Source of the DNA: Xanthobacteraceae bacterium | Lineage (GTDB): Bacteria; Pseudomonadota; Alphaproteobacteria; Rhizobiales; Xanthobacteraceae | DNA: 25,251 bases | Reading direction: 5' to 3' | Assembly (NCBI GenBank): GCA_030037185.1 | Contig: JASHRR010000053.1 | Location: 1 to 25,251 of the forward strand | In this document: in pieces, positions 16,557 to 24,762 of the stretch | Layout: the number at the start of each line of letters is the position of its first letter | Position numbering within the stretch: the first letter of the stretch is position 1 | Notes under the pieces: generated by a model | Seen by the model: the letters and a program-made list of their open reading frames with translations, nothing else | Told to the model about the DNA's origin: nothing | Databases searched by the model: none | Position numbers and translations under genes: made by a program

Positions 16557-17300
16557 TCAAGCTGGACGCGGCGCGACTCCTTTCAGAGCCACGAACCTGA
16601 TCATCCCGCCCCCCCGGCTATGGATGAACTTAGCAGATCGAGGTTTAAAACCACTATCTTTCAGCAGAGACTCTAATTCATACTTCCAATAATGTTTGAC
16701 ATATGGATTGAGCCAAGTATCAGCTAATTCGCATTCAGATTTTTCGTGATTTTCATACCATTGTCGGGAAGGATGATATTCGCTCAATTCTCGCAGATAT
16801 TTATCTACAGCGGCAGCATCCTTCAGTTGCACAGTCTCATGACGCAACTTTTCGATGAATCCTCTCGAGTTAGCGTCATACACCATCCCGATGAAGCCGC
16901 CGGGATTGTCTAAATAATCCCACACTTTTCGGACAAACGCTTTGTCGTCTCTATTGTGGTGGAGGACCCCATCGGCATACATTGCGCCGAATTTTCCGCT
17001 AAATTGATGATCTATAAAATCACCAACAACATAAGAAACATTAGTAATACCTTCATGTTCCGCGACTTTCTTGGCAATTTCCACTGAAGCTTCTGACAAA
17101 TCGATGCCTAGTACCTGACAATCTGGATGCTGATTTGCAATGATATTAGCCTCGACTGTTCCACAGCCAATCACCAGAATGTTCTTATTGTCAAATTCAC
17201 CATCTACAGAAATAGGATGATGACAACTGCCTGTTTTGTACGAATTTGGATTCGGATAAGGATATTTAGTATAAAATTTTCGAATCGCTTCGTTCAACAT
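16557..17300 (-). CDS. Class I SAM-dependent methyltransferase, AT-rich (probably acquired)
   Basis: A 247-aa Rossmann-fold methyltransferase. The N-terminus has FYTKYPYPNP, a short motif seen in a group of methyltransferases with PYP near the start. Motif I is ILVIGCGTVEAN (SAM loop, residues 41-52). The acidic residue of motif II is Asp67 in LGIDLSEAS. YADGVLHH is the motif IV region. Four 60-base lines I counted across the gene total 95/240 GC (about 40%), against about 60% in a line counted in the nearby hydrolase. The last residues (GVAPRPA) and the end of the gene are GC-rich again, as if the native stop was lost and the frame reads into host DNA. GAGGAGG seven bases upstream fixes the start. 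Substrate unknown. Confidence 0.82.
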   Translation of the reverse strand: MLNEAIRKFYTKYPYPNPNSYKTGSCHHPISVDGEFDNKNILVIGCGTVEANIIANQHPDCQVLGIDLSEASVEIAKKVAEHEGITNVSYVVGDFIDHQFSGKFGAMYADGVLHHNRDDKAFVRKVWDYLDNPGGFIGMVYDANSRGFIEKLRHETVQLKDAAAVDKYLRELSEYHPSRQWYENHEKSECELADTWLNPYVKHYWKYELESLLKDSGFKPRSAKFIHSRGGGMIRFVALKGVAPRPA

Positions 17301-17332
17301 GGATCAGCCTCCTCATCGAACTCCTTCGAGTC

Positions 17333-17698
17333 TTAGTCAAAGGTATATTCTGTCCGATCCATGATGTCGCCACTCTGCGCGAACTCCTCGGAGCATAGAA
17401 CTTTGGCTGTCGCCAACATGCCGCTCACGCTGAGGCTGCCGTTAGGGCACGTGTTTCTCTCAATTACGTTCTTCCGCAGCGCCTCACTGCCGAGCATTTG
17501 CATTGCCTTATTGTGGCGGGCTATCGTTCGTGCCGAATAAGCCGCGAAAACAGAACGAGTAAGCTCCAAGCCGGCAGAGCGGGGACGCCCCGGCTTGCCG
17601 GTCTTATCAGGCGATCCCTGGCGTTTCACCCGCATGTAATGCTTGGCGCATAGGCCTTTCGCGACAGGTTTAGCGTCGCACCCTTCAATGCTGCACAT
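17333..17698 (-). CDS. Small protein with an N-terminal Cys/His zinc-finger-like motif
   Basis: A 121-aa protein with Cys2-x4-Cys7-x9-Cys17-x2-His20, then KHYMRVKRQGSP and a basic GKPGRPRS linker. This pattern (C-x4-C..C-x2-HY-R----G-P) is common in small phage- or plasmid-type proteins and at the front of some HNH-like nucleases, and suggests DNA or RNA binding. No nuclease motif follows. The remainder is helical with two more Cys residues. It ends 32 bases before the methyltransferase start on the same strand, so the two may be co-transcribed. No strong ribosome site is visible. Function unknown. Confidence 0.55.
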   Translation of the reverse strand: MCSIEGCDAKPVAKGLCAKHYMRVKRQGSPDKTGKPGRPRSAGLELTRSVFAAYSARTIARHNKAMQMLGSEALRKNVIERNTCPNGSLSVSGMLATAKVLCSEEFAQSGDIMDRTEYTFD

Positions 17699-17968
17699 TA
17701 CGGATGCTTAACAGATTATCTGCCAATTGGCAAGAAATGCGTTAAAGCAAGTGCCCGCCAGAGTACGGCGCGGCACTACCGAGGCGGAGATATAGCAATT
17801 TATGCAAGCGGAACCCGTTTCTTGTGCGAGCAGTCAGACTGCCATTCGGAAATGGCGAGCGTCCAATTCGAAAGCCGCTTGGGACAGCAGCGGCGCTCCA
17901 CCGCGTCAAGCGCGGCGCAACACCTTGTTGAACACCGCGCCGATAAGCATCCTCATCCGCCGGGGGCA

Positions 17969-19462
17969 TCAGTTCGGTGGGCATGCGGATTTGGGGAAAC
18001 CAGAACGTCTTCGGCGTTCGAATTCAAGCGCGCCACCGTCAACCGAGCCGAATCGCAGACTGAGAAGGTCGCGCACATAGTTCTGGTACAGCTTCCACGG
18101 CTTCTTCGAGCCCTGGCGTGGCAATCGATAGATTGCGCGCTGGACATAGCCGGAGGAGAAATCGATCAACGGCTCGCGCTTTACCGAAGGATCGCGCAGG
18201 CGCGGCGTGCACGCCACATAGCCGCGCCGGTCCATGTGGTTGATGAGCCGTGCGACATAAGCGCAAGTCAGATCGCACTTGAGCGTCCAAGATGCATTGG
18301 TGTAGCCGAACGCAACGAACAGGTTCGGCACGTCGCTGAACATCACGCCCTTGAAGTTCGTCGTCTCCGAGAACTTCACCGGACTGCCGTCGATGACGAT
18401 TTGGATGCCGCCAAGCAACAATATGTTTAGCCCGGTGGCGGCGATGATGATGTCAGCGGCGAGCTCTCGGTCGGATTGTAGCCGAATGCCACTCTCAGTA
18501 AAGGTCGCGATCCAATCGGTAACGACGCCTGCCTTGCCAGCCTTAATGGTGCGGAAGAAATCCGCGTCGGGCGCAAAACACAGTCGCTGCCGCCAGGGAT
18601 TGTAGTTCGGTGTGAAGTGAGTTTTCACGTCGTAGTCGGCGCCAAGCTCTGCACTCGCCTGGCTAATCACCCATTTTTTAACCGCCTCAGGCTTGCGCCG
18701 ACATAAGTAAAAAAAATAAACTCCGGACAGCACGTAATACCAGCGCGCGATGGCGTAAGCGATCTTCACCGGCACCCGGCCGCGCAGCATCCTGGCAAGC
18801 GCGTCCTGCGATGGCCGCGCCAAGATATAGGTCGGGGAGCGCTGCAGCATGGTCACATGCGCGGCTTTCTCGGCAAGCACCGGAATAATCGTCACGGCGG
18901 TCGCGCCGCTGCCGATCACCACAACCCGCTTGCCTGCATAATCGAGAGTCTGCGGCCATTGCTGCGGGTGGACGATGGGGCCAGCGAATTTTTCCGCGCC
19001 GGGAAATTCGGGCACGTACCCGTTTGCATAGTCATAATAGCCGGTGCAGCTGAACAGAAAATTACCGGTGAGGCAAACCGGCTCCCGTTCGGCGTCGCAT
19101 TCGACCTCGACGGTCCACAGGGCATCAGCGGAAGACCACGACGCGCTCTTCACTCGGTGGCGGAAGCGAATCTTGCGGTCGATGCCGTAGGCTTCCGCCG
19201 TCTCGCGAATGTAAGTGCGGATTGACTCGCCGTCGGCGATCGCGGCGGTCGCCCCCCACGGCCGGAACGGATAGCCAAACGTGAACATGTCCGAATCGGA
19301 ACGGATGCCCGGATAGCGAAACAGGTCCCATGTGCCGCCGATCGCATCGCGGGCTTCGAGGATGACGAAAGACTTGTCGCGGCACGACGTCTGCAGATGA
19401 TAGGCCGCATCGATGCCGGAAAGCCCGCTGCCGACGACGATAACATCAAAATGTTCAGCCAT
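17969..19462 (-). CDS. Flavin-containing Baeyer-Villiger monooxygenase, EthA-like
   Basis: A 497-aa FAD/NADPH monooxygenase inserting oxygen next to a ketone carbonyl (ketone to ester) or oxidising sulfur. The FAD loop is VGSGLSGI (residues 10-17), followed by GGTWDLFRYPGIRSDSDM. The Baeyer-Villiger fingerprint FxGxxxHxxxWP is complete (Phe159, Gly161, His165, Trp169, Pro170). The NADPH loop is GSGATAV (184-190). The run YNPWRQRLCFAPDADFFR and the C-terminal RLPRQGSKKPW..YQNYVRD resemble mycobacterial EthA closely, as recalled. The ATG at 19462 is preceded by GAGG; an upstream GTG is less likely. It lies 36 bases after the hydrolase gene, same strand, so ester products could be cleaved by its neighbour. 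Confidence 0.93.
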   Translation of the reverse strand: MAEHFDVIVVGSGLSGIDAAYHLQTSCRDKSFVILEARDAIGGTWDLFRYPGIRSDSDMFTFGYPFRPWGATAAIADGESIRTYIRETAEAYGIDRKIRFRHRVKSASWSSADALWTVEVECDAEREPVCLTGNFLFSCTGYYDYANGYVPEFPGAEKFAGPIVHPQQWPQTLDYAGKRVVVIGSGATAVTIIPVLAEKAAHVTMLQRSPTYILARPSQDALARMLRGRVPVKIAYAIARWYYVLSGVYFFYLCRRKPEAVKKWVISQASAELGADYDVKTHFTPNYNPWRQRLCFAPDADFFRTIKAGKAGVVTDWIATFTESGIRLQSDRELAADIIIAATGLNILLLGGIQIVIDGSPVKFSETTNFKGVMFSDVPNLFVAFGYTNASWTLKCDLTCAYVARLINHMDRRGYVACTPRLRDPSVKREPLIDFSSGYVQRAIYRLPRQGSKKPWKLYQNYVRDLLSLRFGSVDGGALEFERRRRSGFPKSACPPN

Positions 19463-19498
19463 GATGGTACCTCGGCTCACGCTACGTTCATTTTCGGC

Positions 19499-20485
19499 TC
19501 ATGTTTGCGCCACCGTCGCAAGCCTGCCCTCGGCTGTGACCACACGCTGCGCCATACGGACGATGAACGCCGCCGCGCGATCGGCCGATGTAATCAGTAT
19601 CATATGTCCACCGCCTTCAATCAGCTCGAGATCGGCGCCCGCCACTTTCGCCGCCAGTCCTTTGCCATGCAGCACCGGGTCGAGGATCCGATCGCCGGTA
19701 CCGTAGAGGATGCCGACCGGTACCGTCAGCTCTTTGTATCGCGACGGCATCTCGCCGAGTTCGGCGGACGTTCCCATCAGATCGGTGGACGCACCGATGA
19801 GACTGCAGGGTCGCAAGTTCAATAGTCCGCCGCCCGCAACAGCAAAATCGTGCGGGACCGGCTGCGGGCCGAACAGCATCGCCAGCGCCCGCTCGCGGTT
19901 CACGATCGACAGCGGAGTTGCCAAGGTCCACGCGACAAGGCGACGCAACAGCGGCGAGGCAATGGCCATGCCGTCGAAGGGCGGCGGCACGCGTTCCGGC
20001 CGGTGCGTCACCGGTGCCAGTAGCGCCAAACCGGCGACCTGCTCCGGGTGGTTCAGGGCCAACGCCAGCGCGATCGCTCCGCCGAGCGAATGCCCGACGA
20101 TCAACGGCCGCCCGAGCTTAAGCTCCTGGCAGAAACCACTGATCATCCGCGCTTGGGCGGTGATCGTCGCTGATGCTCCTTTCGGTCGGGTGGAATACCC
20201 GCTGCCGGGCCGATCCAGAACGATGACGCGGAAGTGGAGCGTCAGCTTGCCGAGCAGCGAATAGGTGAAGTTAAGCATCTGCCCGGCAAGGCCGTGAACA
20301 AGCAGGAGGGTTGGCCCGGTTCCTTCATCGAGATAGTGAATGCGGGCGCCGTCGACGTCGATGAAACGTCCGCGCGGCGGCAGTCTGTTCTCGACTTGCC
20401 GCGCCGTCCAGGCCGTATAGAGAACAAGGCCGGCCACGATCACGCCGACGAGTGCGACGACGATACCCACGATCCAGGCGATCAT
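19499..20485 (-). CDS. Membrane-anchored alpha/beta hydrolase
   Basis: A 328-aa esterase/lipase-like hydrolase. A single N-terminal transmembrane segment (about residues 3-25) anchors it. The alpha/beta fold starts with IHYLDEG and LLLVHGLAG (oxyanion hole, 64-68). The nucleophile is Ser133 in GHSLGG. GILYGTGDRILDP supplies the acid and EGGGHM the catalytic His. The family's DRPGSGYS is present. The ATG at 20485 follows AAGGAG at nine bases; the frame extends ten codons further up without support. It is the first gene of a two-gene operon with the Baeyer-Villiger monooxygenase, whose ester or lactone product is a natural substrate. That pairing is an inference. Confidence 0.9.
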   Translation of the reverse strand: MIAWIVGIVVALVGVIVAGLVLYTAWTARQVENRLPPRGRFIDVDGARIHYLDEGTGPTLLLVHGLAGQMLNFTYSLLGKLTLHFRVIVLDRPGSGYSTRPKGASATITAQARMISGFCQELKLGRPLIVGHSLGGAIALALALNHPEQVAGLALLAPVTHRPERVPPPFDGMAIASPLLRRLVAWTLATPLSIVNRERALAMLFGPQPVPHDFAVAGGGLLNLRPCSLIGASTDLMGTSAELGEMPSRYKELTVPVGILYGTGDRILDPVLHGKGLAAKVAGADLELIEGGGHMILITSADRAAAFIVRMAQRVVTAEGRLATVAQT

Positions 20486-20703
20486 TGTTTTTCGCTCCTT
20501 ACCTGACCCAGTCACTGTATGTCACGGGCATCAGCCGTTCGACGAGGGCCGCATATTTGGCGCCTTGCCCACGGCCAGACACGCCGACGGGGCTTCTGAC
20601 AAGTCACCGAGCGGTCGAGACCGCGAACTCAAAAAAGACCGTCACGAAACTTCTACCACTTGAGTGCAGCAGCGGGCGGAGCGAAAGGCAAGCAGGGATC
20701 GCA
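20486..20703. other. Upstream region of the hydrolase-monooxygenase operon
   Basis: No gene is recognisable here. The region should hold the promoter of the minus-strand operon. An inverted repeat GCGGTC-GA-GACCGC at 20611-20624 could be an operator or a hairpin, but no regulator gene is adjacent. Confidence 0.35.
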
Positions 20704-21108
20704 TCATTTGCAGCGGTGGAACAAGACCCGCCCCGCAGGAATAAGTTTGAGCAGGATATCGTAGTCGCTGACATTGCCGGTCAGCACGACCAAAGCAAAG
20801 CCTCTGCGCCTGCAGGAACAGCACGCAATGCTGGAGAGCGAGCAGCCTGCTGTCTGTCTCGTGTCCCCGGAGACGGCGCACGATACCCGAAAGCGGCGCC
20901 GCTCGTCCGAGGATTTCCATGTCAGGCGCGAATATGCGATGGGGCGGCATAGTCTTGCTCTGCTTGCCGATCAGCTCGACGACGTCCGCGGTTGGCCGAT
21001 CAGACAAATCGAGTAACGAACGCAAGCTCGCCGTCACCTCGCGGCGCCAGCGTCTTCTGCGGATCGAACCGCGCCCAGCGCCGCGCGGAATCGAAATCGA
21101 ACTACACC
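20704..21108 (-). pseudogene. Decayed PIN-domain (VapC-like) toxin gene
   Basis: Three pieces in different frames follow one protein pattern, as recalled for rhizobial PIN toxins. The first is RFDPQKTLAPRGDGELAFVT (about 21010-21080). The second has TADVVELIGKQSKTMPPHR, then FAPDMEILGRAA and CVLFLQAQ. After a shift near 20798 the third gives ALVVLTGNVSDYDILLKLIP and AGRVLF, then a stop at 20704-20706. The segment that should carry the first catalytic Asp, between pieces one and two, is missing. The toxin must therefore be inactive. It lies directly downstream of the antitoxin relic, the normal order of a VapBC module. Confidence 0.55.
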
Positions 21109-21110
21109 AC

Positions 21111-21452
21111 CTCAGTAACCCAGCTTCAGATCCGGGGCGACGTCGCCGCGAGATTCGTTGAACGCATCCGTGACGTTGTCCTCAAGCACGACCGTAGCCA
21201 GAGCGACCTCGATCAAGTCCGTATCGCTCGCGATACCTGTCTGCCGTTTGGCTTGCCTGACCAAGGCCGGACTCACCCTGCCGCCGATGCCCGCATGACC
21301 GCCTCGAACCGTGCTTTGCTGATGACGCCGTGACCAGTCTTGGTATCCCGCTGAACGACCTCCGTCCGCCCTGCCCCCGCCTTAGAATGGCCTCCGGCCG
21401 ACTGCTTTGCCGCGCGTTCTGTGCGCCGGCTTGCTGACGCCCTCGCCATCAT
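21111..21452 (-). pseudogene. Frameshifted antitoxin gene of the same toxin-antitoxin module
   Basis: From ATGATG at 21447-21452 the frame gives MMARASASRRTER, then RDTKTGHGVISKARFEAVM and RASAAG, ending at a TGA. The neighbouring frame picks up as GRVSPALVRQAKRQTG, IASDTDLIEVALATVVLEDN and DVAPDLKLGY, then a stop at 21111-21113. LVRQAKRQTGI-SDT-LIE-AL--LALEDN.....DPDLKLGF is the pattern I recall for a family of small rhizobial antitoxin-like proteins. One single-base shift around 21275-21285 splits the gene. The toxin relic follows immediately downstream. Confidence 0.5.
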
Positions 21453-21688
21453 GATCGCCCTCAGTTGGGCAAAATTAAATTCGTTGAAGCTACGGATTCA
21501 ACAAGGGAATTCAATCACCTTAACGGCCGCAGCACGGCTAGCCGTCACGCAACCAGCTTGGATGCTCCATCGGCGCGAACGACCATGTCAGGTCACCCAT
21601 CCACAGGATTTAGCGGCGGCCGATTGGCAAGAAGCCGTTGCATGCCATGATGCGTGGCGATGGCGGCCGGATTCGGGAGACAATAGCG
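21453..21688. other. Divergent upstream region of the antitoxin relic and the 2OG oxygenase gene
   Basis: No gene is recognised in these 236 bases. A TTG-started extension of the oxygenase frame begins at 21638 but looks untranslated. The first part (about 21465-21530) is locally AT-richer, as expected of a promoter region. Confidence 0.35.
21675..21679 (+). promoter_or_regulatory. Ribosome binding site selecting the ATG at 21689
   Basis: GGGAG lies nine bases before ATG 21689. The open frame begins 17 codons earlier at a TTG with no ribosome site, so the later start is preferred. Confidence 0.5.
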
Positions 21689-24070
21689 ATGCTGGGTATC
21701 TGTGAAGAATTGGCGGAACTGCTGAGCACGGTCCGGCGGCCGGGCGACTTCTTCGCCTCCGGCCGCCTGGAGCTTCAGACCCCCCGCCTGACGGTCGACG
21801 GCGTCGGCCAGATCGCATTGCCGCTCCTTCCTGCTCAGGCTGAGCAGTTGATCGGGGCTGCCGAGCGCGCGCCCTATGGACGCGGAGGAACGACGATCGT
21901 CGATACAAGCGTGCGGCGAACATGGCAGATCGGGCCGGATCGGGTGCACGTTGGCGGCAAGCACTGGCAGGCCACGCTCGACCGGGCCGTCGCGCTGGCT
22001 GCCCAGGGACTGGGCGTCGACGAATCAGTTGCGGCTGCGCTCTACAAACTGCTCATCTACGATGAAGGCAGCTTCTTCGTCAGCCACCGCGATACCGAGA
22101 AGGAGCCGGGCATGTTCGCAACGCTCGTGCTGGCGCTGCCATCGGCGTCGTCGGGCGGGGAGCTCGTGGTGCGTCACCACGAGCGCGAAGTGAAGCTCGA
22201 CCTCGCGAACGACGATCCTTCCGAGCTGACGTTTGCCGCCTTCTATGCGGACTGCATGCACGAGGTTCTTCCAATCACTGCCGGCTGCAGGGCGACGCTG
22301 GTCTACAACCTCATACGCAAGGGCGAGGGCGGCGCCCTCAGGCCGCCGGACCATCAGGCGGAAACGGCGCAGGCCACGGCGTTGCTTCAGAAATGGAGGA
22401 ACAGCAAAACGGGGGCGGACGACGGCGTACCGGAGAAAGTGGTCTACCCGCTCGAGCATGCCTATTCGCTGGCGGAGCTCGACTTCTCCAAACTCAAGGG
22501 CGCCGATTGTGCGGTCGCTGCGGTCCTCGGGTCGGCAGCGCCGCAGGCCGGGTGCGATCTGCATCTGGCGCTCGTCTCGATCGAGGAAACCGGATCGGCG
22601 CAATACAACGGCTCATATCGAAGCCGCTACCGCCGCTATAACGATGACGACGACGATGAATTCGAGGCGGGCGAAGTGTTCGACCACTCCGAGCTTCTGA
22701 CCGAGTGGCGGCGCGCGGATGGCGAGCGGTTGACGCTCGGGGAGATTCCGATCGAAGACGGCGAGGTATCGCCGCCCGACGCCCTTCAGGACATGGAGCC
22801 CGACGAAGAACAGTTTCATGAGGCCACGGGCAACGAAGGCGCCTCCTTCGAGCGCACGTACCGCCGTGCCGCCCTGGTGCTTTGGCCACGGCAACGTCGG
22901 CTCGCGGTGCTCAACCAGGCGGGCCTTGCAGCGACGCAACCCTATCTTGAGTCGCTGGCGGCGAAATGGATCGACGACGGCGCGCAGCCGGATTCGGCGC
23001 TCTGGATCGAGGCACACGAACTCTCCGGACATGTGCTCGATACCTGGCCCCGGGCGGCTTGGTACGGTAGCGGCGACGACGATGATAACTCAGCCAATGG
23101 CGTGGGAGACGACAGGCGCTCGGAGCTAGCGCGTTTCCTCTCCACCCTGACCACGCTCAAGGACGCGACGCGAATCGAGGCCACCCTCGCTTTCATGACC
23201 GCCCGTCGCGGGCACGACAAGAGCGAAAACGCCGCAATTCTCGCGGCCGTCGCCCTGTTTCCAGCGGAGCGCGCGGCCCGATTTATCGAAGCGATCATTG
23301 CAAGCCACGCAACCGATGCCCTTGCGCCCTGTTGCGCCCTCCTGGAGGCGGCCATCACGGGTCCCTTCGCGGCAGAACCAAAGCGTCTCGCCGCCGCTGC
23401 CGCAGGCCTGATCTCCGCGCTGCCAGGCGAACCGGCGCGCGCCCCCGTTGATCAGTGGGGACGCCCGCGCCACGTCACCCCCGGCGTGGGTGTCGTTGCC
23501 GATCTCGTGGGGATCGCCGAATCGTTTGATGCCGAACTGGCTGGGCGATTGGCCGGGCATCTGCTCGCCTGGCCGAAGACCTACAGCCTCGACCGCGCTG
23601 TGGTTCCGGCCGTAAAGCGTCTTCTGGAAGGTGGTGCACAAAGATCCGGCGCGGCCATGACGGACTTGATTACGGCCTGTCTTGCGCATGTTGAGAAGCG
23701 GGCGGCCGAACCGCTGGAGGCGCCGCGGAACTGGACGCGCGCCAGCGATATCCGTTGCTCATGCGAGCATTGCGCTGCCCTCTGTCGATTCCTGATGAGC
23801 CCCGAGACGGAAACGTGGACGCTCAAGGCCAGAGCGGAGATCCGCAGCCATGTGGAGGGAAAGATCAGGACGGCGGGCGCCGACCTCGATGTCACAACGC
23901 TGCGCCGCAGCTCGCCCCACGGTCTCGTCTGCCGGAAAAACAGCGCCAGCTATGACCGCCGCGTCGCCCAGCGCGGCAAGGATTTGGCGGATATCGCGAT
24001 GCTGAGGCGGACGGAGGACACCGCCTCCCCGCTGCCCCCCCATGCGTTGGCCTGTGCTAACCTTTGCTAG
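21689..24070 (+). CDS. Large 2-oxoglutarate/Fe(II) oxygenase-domain protein with Cys-rich C-terminus
   Basis: A 793-aa protein. Residues about 40-215 form a prolyl-4-hydroxylase-like 2OG-Fe(II) dioxygenase domain. The iron motif is FFVSHRDTEKEPGMFATLV (His133, Asp135), the distal His191 is in CMHEVLPI, and Arg201 in GCRATLVYNL would bind 2-oxoglutarate. All four residues are present, so it should be active. An acidic stretch (Asp319-Glu326) and a long helical, repeat-like middle follow. Near the end Cys690, Cys692, Cys695 and Cys699 (CSCEHCAALC), then SPHGLVCRKN, could bind zinc. Proteins of this layout occur in rhizobia and fungi, as I recall, but without a known substrate. It stands alone between two patches of gene relics. 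Confidence 0.85.
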   Translation: MLGICEELAELLSTVRRPGDFFASGRLELQTPRLTVDGVGQIALPLLPAQAEQLIGAAERAPYGRGGTTIVDTSVRRTWQIGPDRVHVGGKHWQATLDRAVALAAQGLGVDESVAAALYKLLIYDEGSFFVSHRDTEKEPGMFATLVLALPSASSGGELVVRHHEREVKLDLANDDPSELTFAAFYADCMHEVLPITAGCRATLVYNLIRKGEGGALRPPDHQAETAQATALLQKWRNSKTGADDGVPEKVVYPLEHAYSLAELDFSKLKGADCAVAAVLGSAAPQAGCDLHLALVSIEETGSAQYNGSYRSRYRRYNDDDDDEFEAGEVFDHSELLTEWRRADGERLTLGEIPIEDGEVSPPDALQDMEPDEEQFHEATGNEGASFERTYRRAALVLWPRQRRLAVLNQAGLAATQPYLESLAAKWIDDGAQPDSALWIEAHELSGHVLDTWPRAAWYGSGDDDDNSANGVGDDRRSELARFLSTLTTLKDATRIEATLAFMTARRGHDKSENAAILAAVALFPAERAARFIEAIIASHATDALAPCCALLEAAITGPFAAEPKRLAAAAAGLISALPGEPARAPVDQWGRPRHVTPGVGVVADLVGIAESFDAELAGRLAGHLLAWPKTYSLDRAVVPAVKRLLEGGAQRSGAAMTDLITACLAHVEKRAAEPLEAPRNWTRASDIRCSCEHCAALCRFLMSPETETWTLKARAEIRSHVEGKIRTAGADLDVTTLRRSSPHGLVCRKNSASYDRRVAQRGKDLADIAMLRRTEDTASPLPPHALACANLC

Positions 24071-24211
24071 CCTTCGCGTAACCCCCACCACAAGCGGACA
24101 ACTCGATACATCGACGCTGTGCAAGCCTGTGCTTCGCCTTTGCTACGGACCGTCGGTTAGACGTAGGAAACGCTGCGGGTTGCGGAGGAAGATTCAGGTT
24201 GGGAGGACGGC
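24071..24211. other. Upstream region of the integrase relic
   Basis: 140 bases with no gene. GGGAGG lies at 24201-24206, five bases before the relic's ATG at 24212, so the original ribosome site is still present. No tRNA or attachment-site duplication was seen. Confidence 0.35.
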
Positions 24212-24659
24212 ATGGCACTGACGGCATTGCGAGCAAGCCTGCTCCAGAAAGCCCCAGGCGCTCGGCGCGGGCAAGCATCATGACGAACACGGCCTCTACC
24301 TCGAAGTTCACAACGCAACTTCAAAGTCTTGGACCGGCCGTTACACGATCGCCGGCAAACCGCGGTGGATCGGCATAGGCCCGGCCAAAGATGTTCCGCT
24401 CAAGCGCGCCCGCGAGCTGCCGCGGATAACCGGCGCCTGGTCGCCGAGGGCACCGATCCGCGGCGAGCTCCGTCGCCGCCAGCAAGCCGCTGCCGCGGTC
24501 GAGGCCGCCAAGGTCGCAACCCTTCGAGCAAATAGGCGAGCGCTTCATTGCCAGCCATGAGAGCGGCTGGAGGAGCCGATCGACACTGCCTTGGCGATGA
24601 CGATCCTGGAACCGTTGTGGCGCACGAAGGCCGAAACACTCCGCACCGACACGTTCGAT
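24212..24659 (+). pseudogene. Tyrosine recombinase (DUF4102-type integrase) relic with frameshifts and a deletion
   Basis: The ATG at 24212 gives MALTALRASLLQKAPGARRG and then a TGA. The next frame continues with GKHHDEHGLYLEVHNATSKS, then WTGRYTIAGKPRWIGIGPA and DVPLKRAREL, the usual DUF4102 N-terminal domain. A further shift gives DNRRLVAEGTDPRRA. A third gives FEQIGERFIASHESGWRSR, which jumps directly to IDTALAMTILEPLWRTKAET, skipping the part of the core-binding domain that normally lies between. No catalytic Arg/His/Tyr region remains. The original integrase belonged to a genomic island, now dead at this end. Confidence 0.72.
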
Positions 24660-24762
24660 CGGCTACGCGACAAAAAAGGACGATTAATCCCAACCGTGAC
24701 GGCGCGGCATCCGTCCGATAGCGCGCGAAAAAATCATCGCGGTCGCACGCTCGCACGAAGAT

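Noticed and set aside
17742..17984. An 80-codon minus-strand frame beginning MPTELMPPADEDAYRRGVQQ.
   Set aside because: The AYRRGVQQG start is suggestive, but the rest has no pattern and it overlaps the end of the monooxygenase gene. Evidence is too thin to call.
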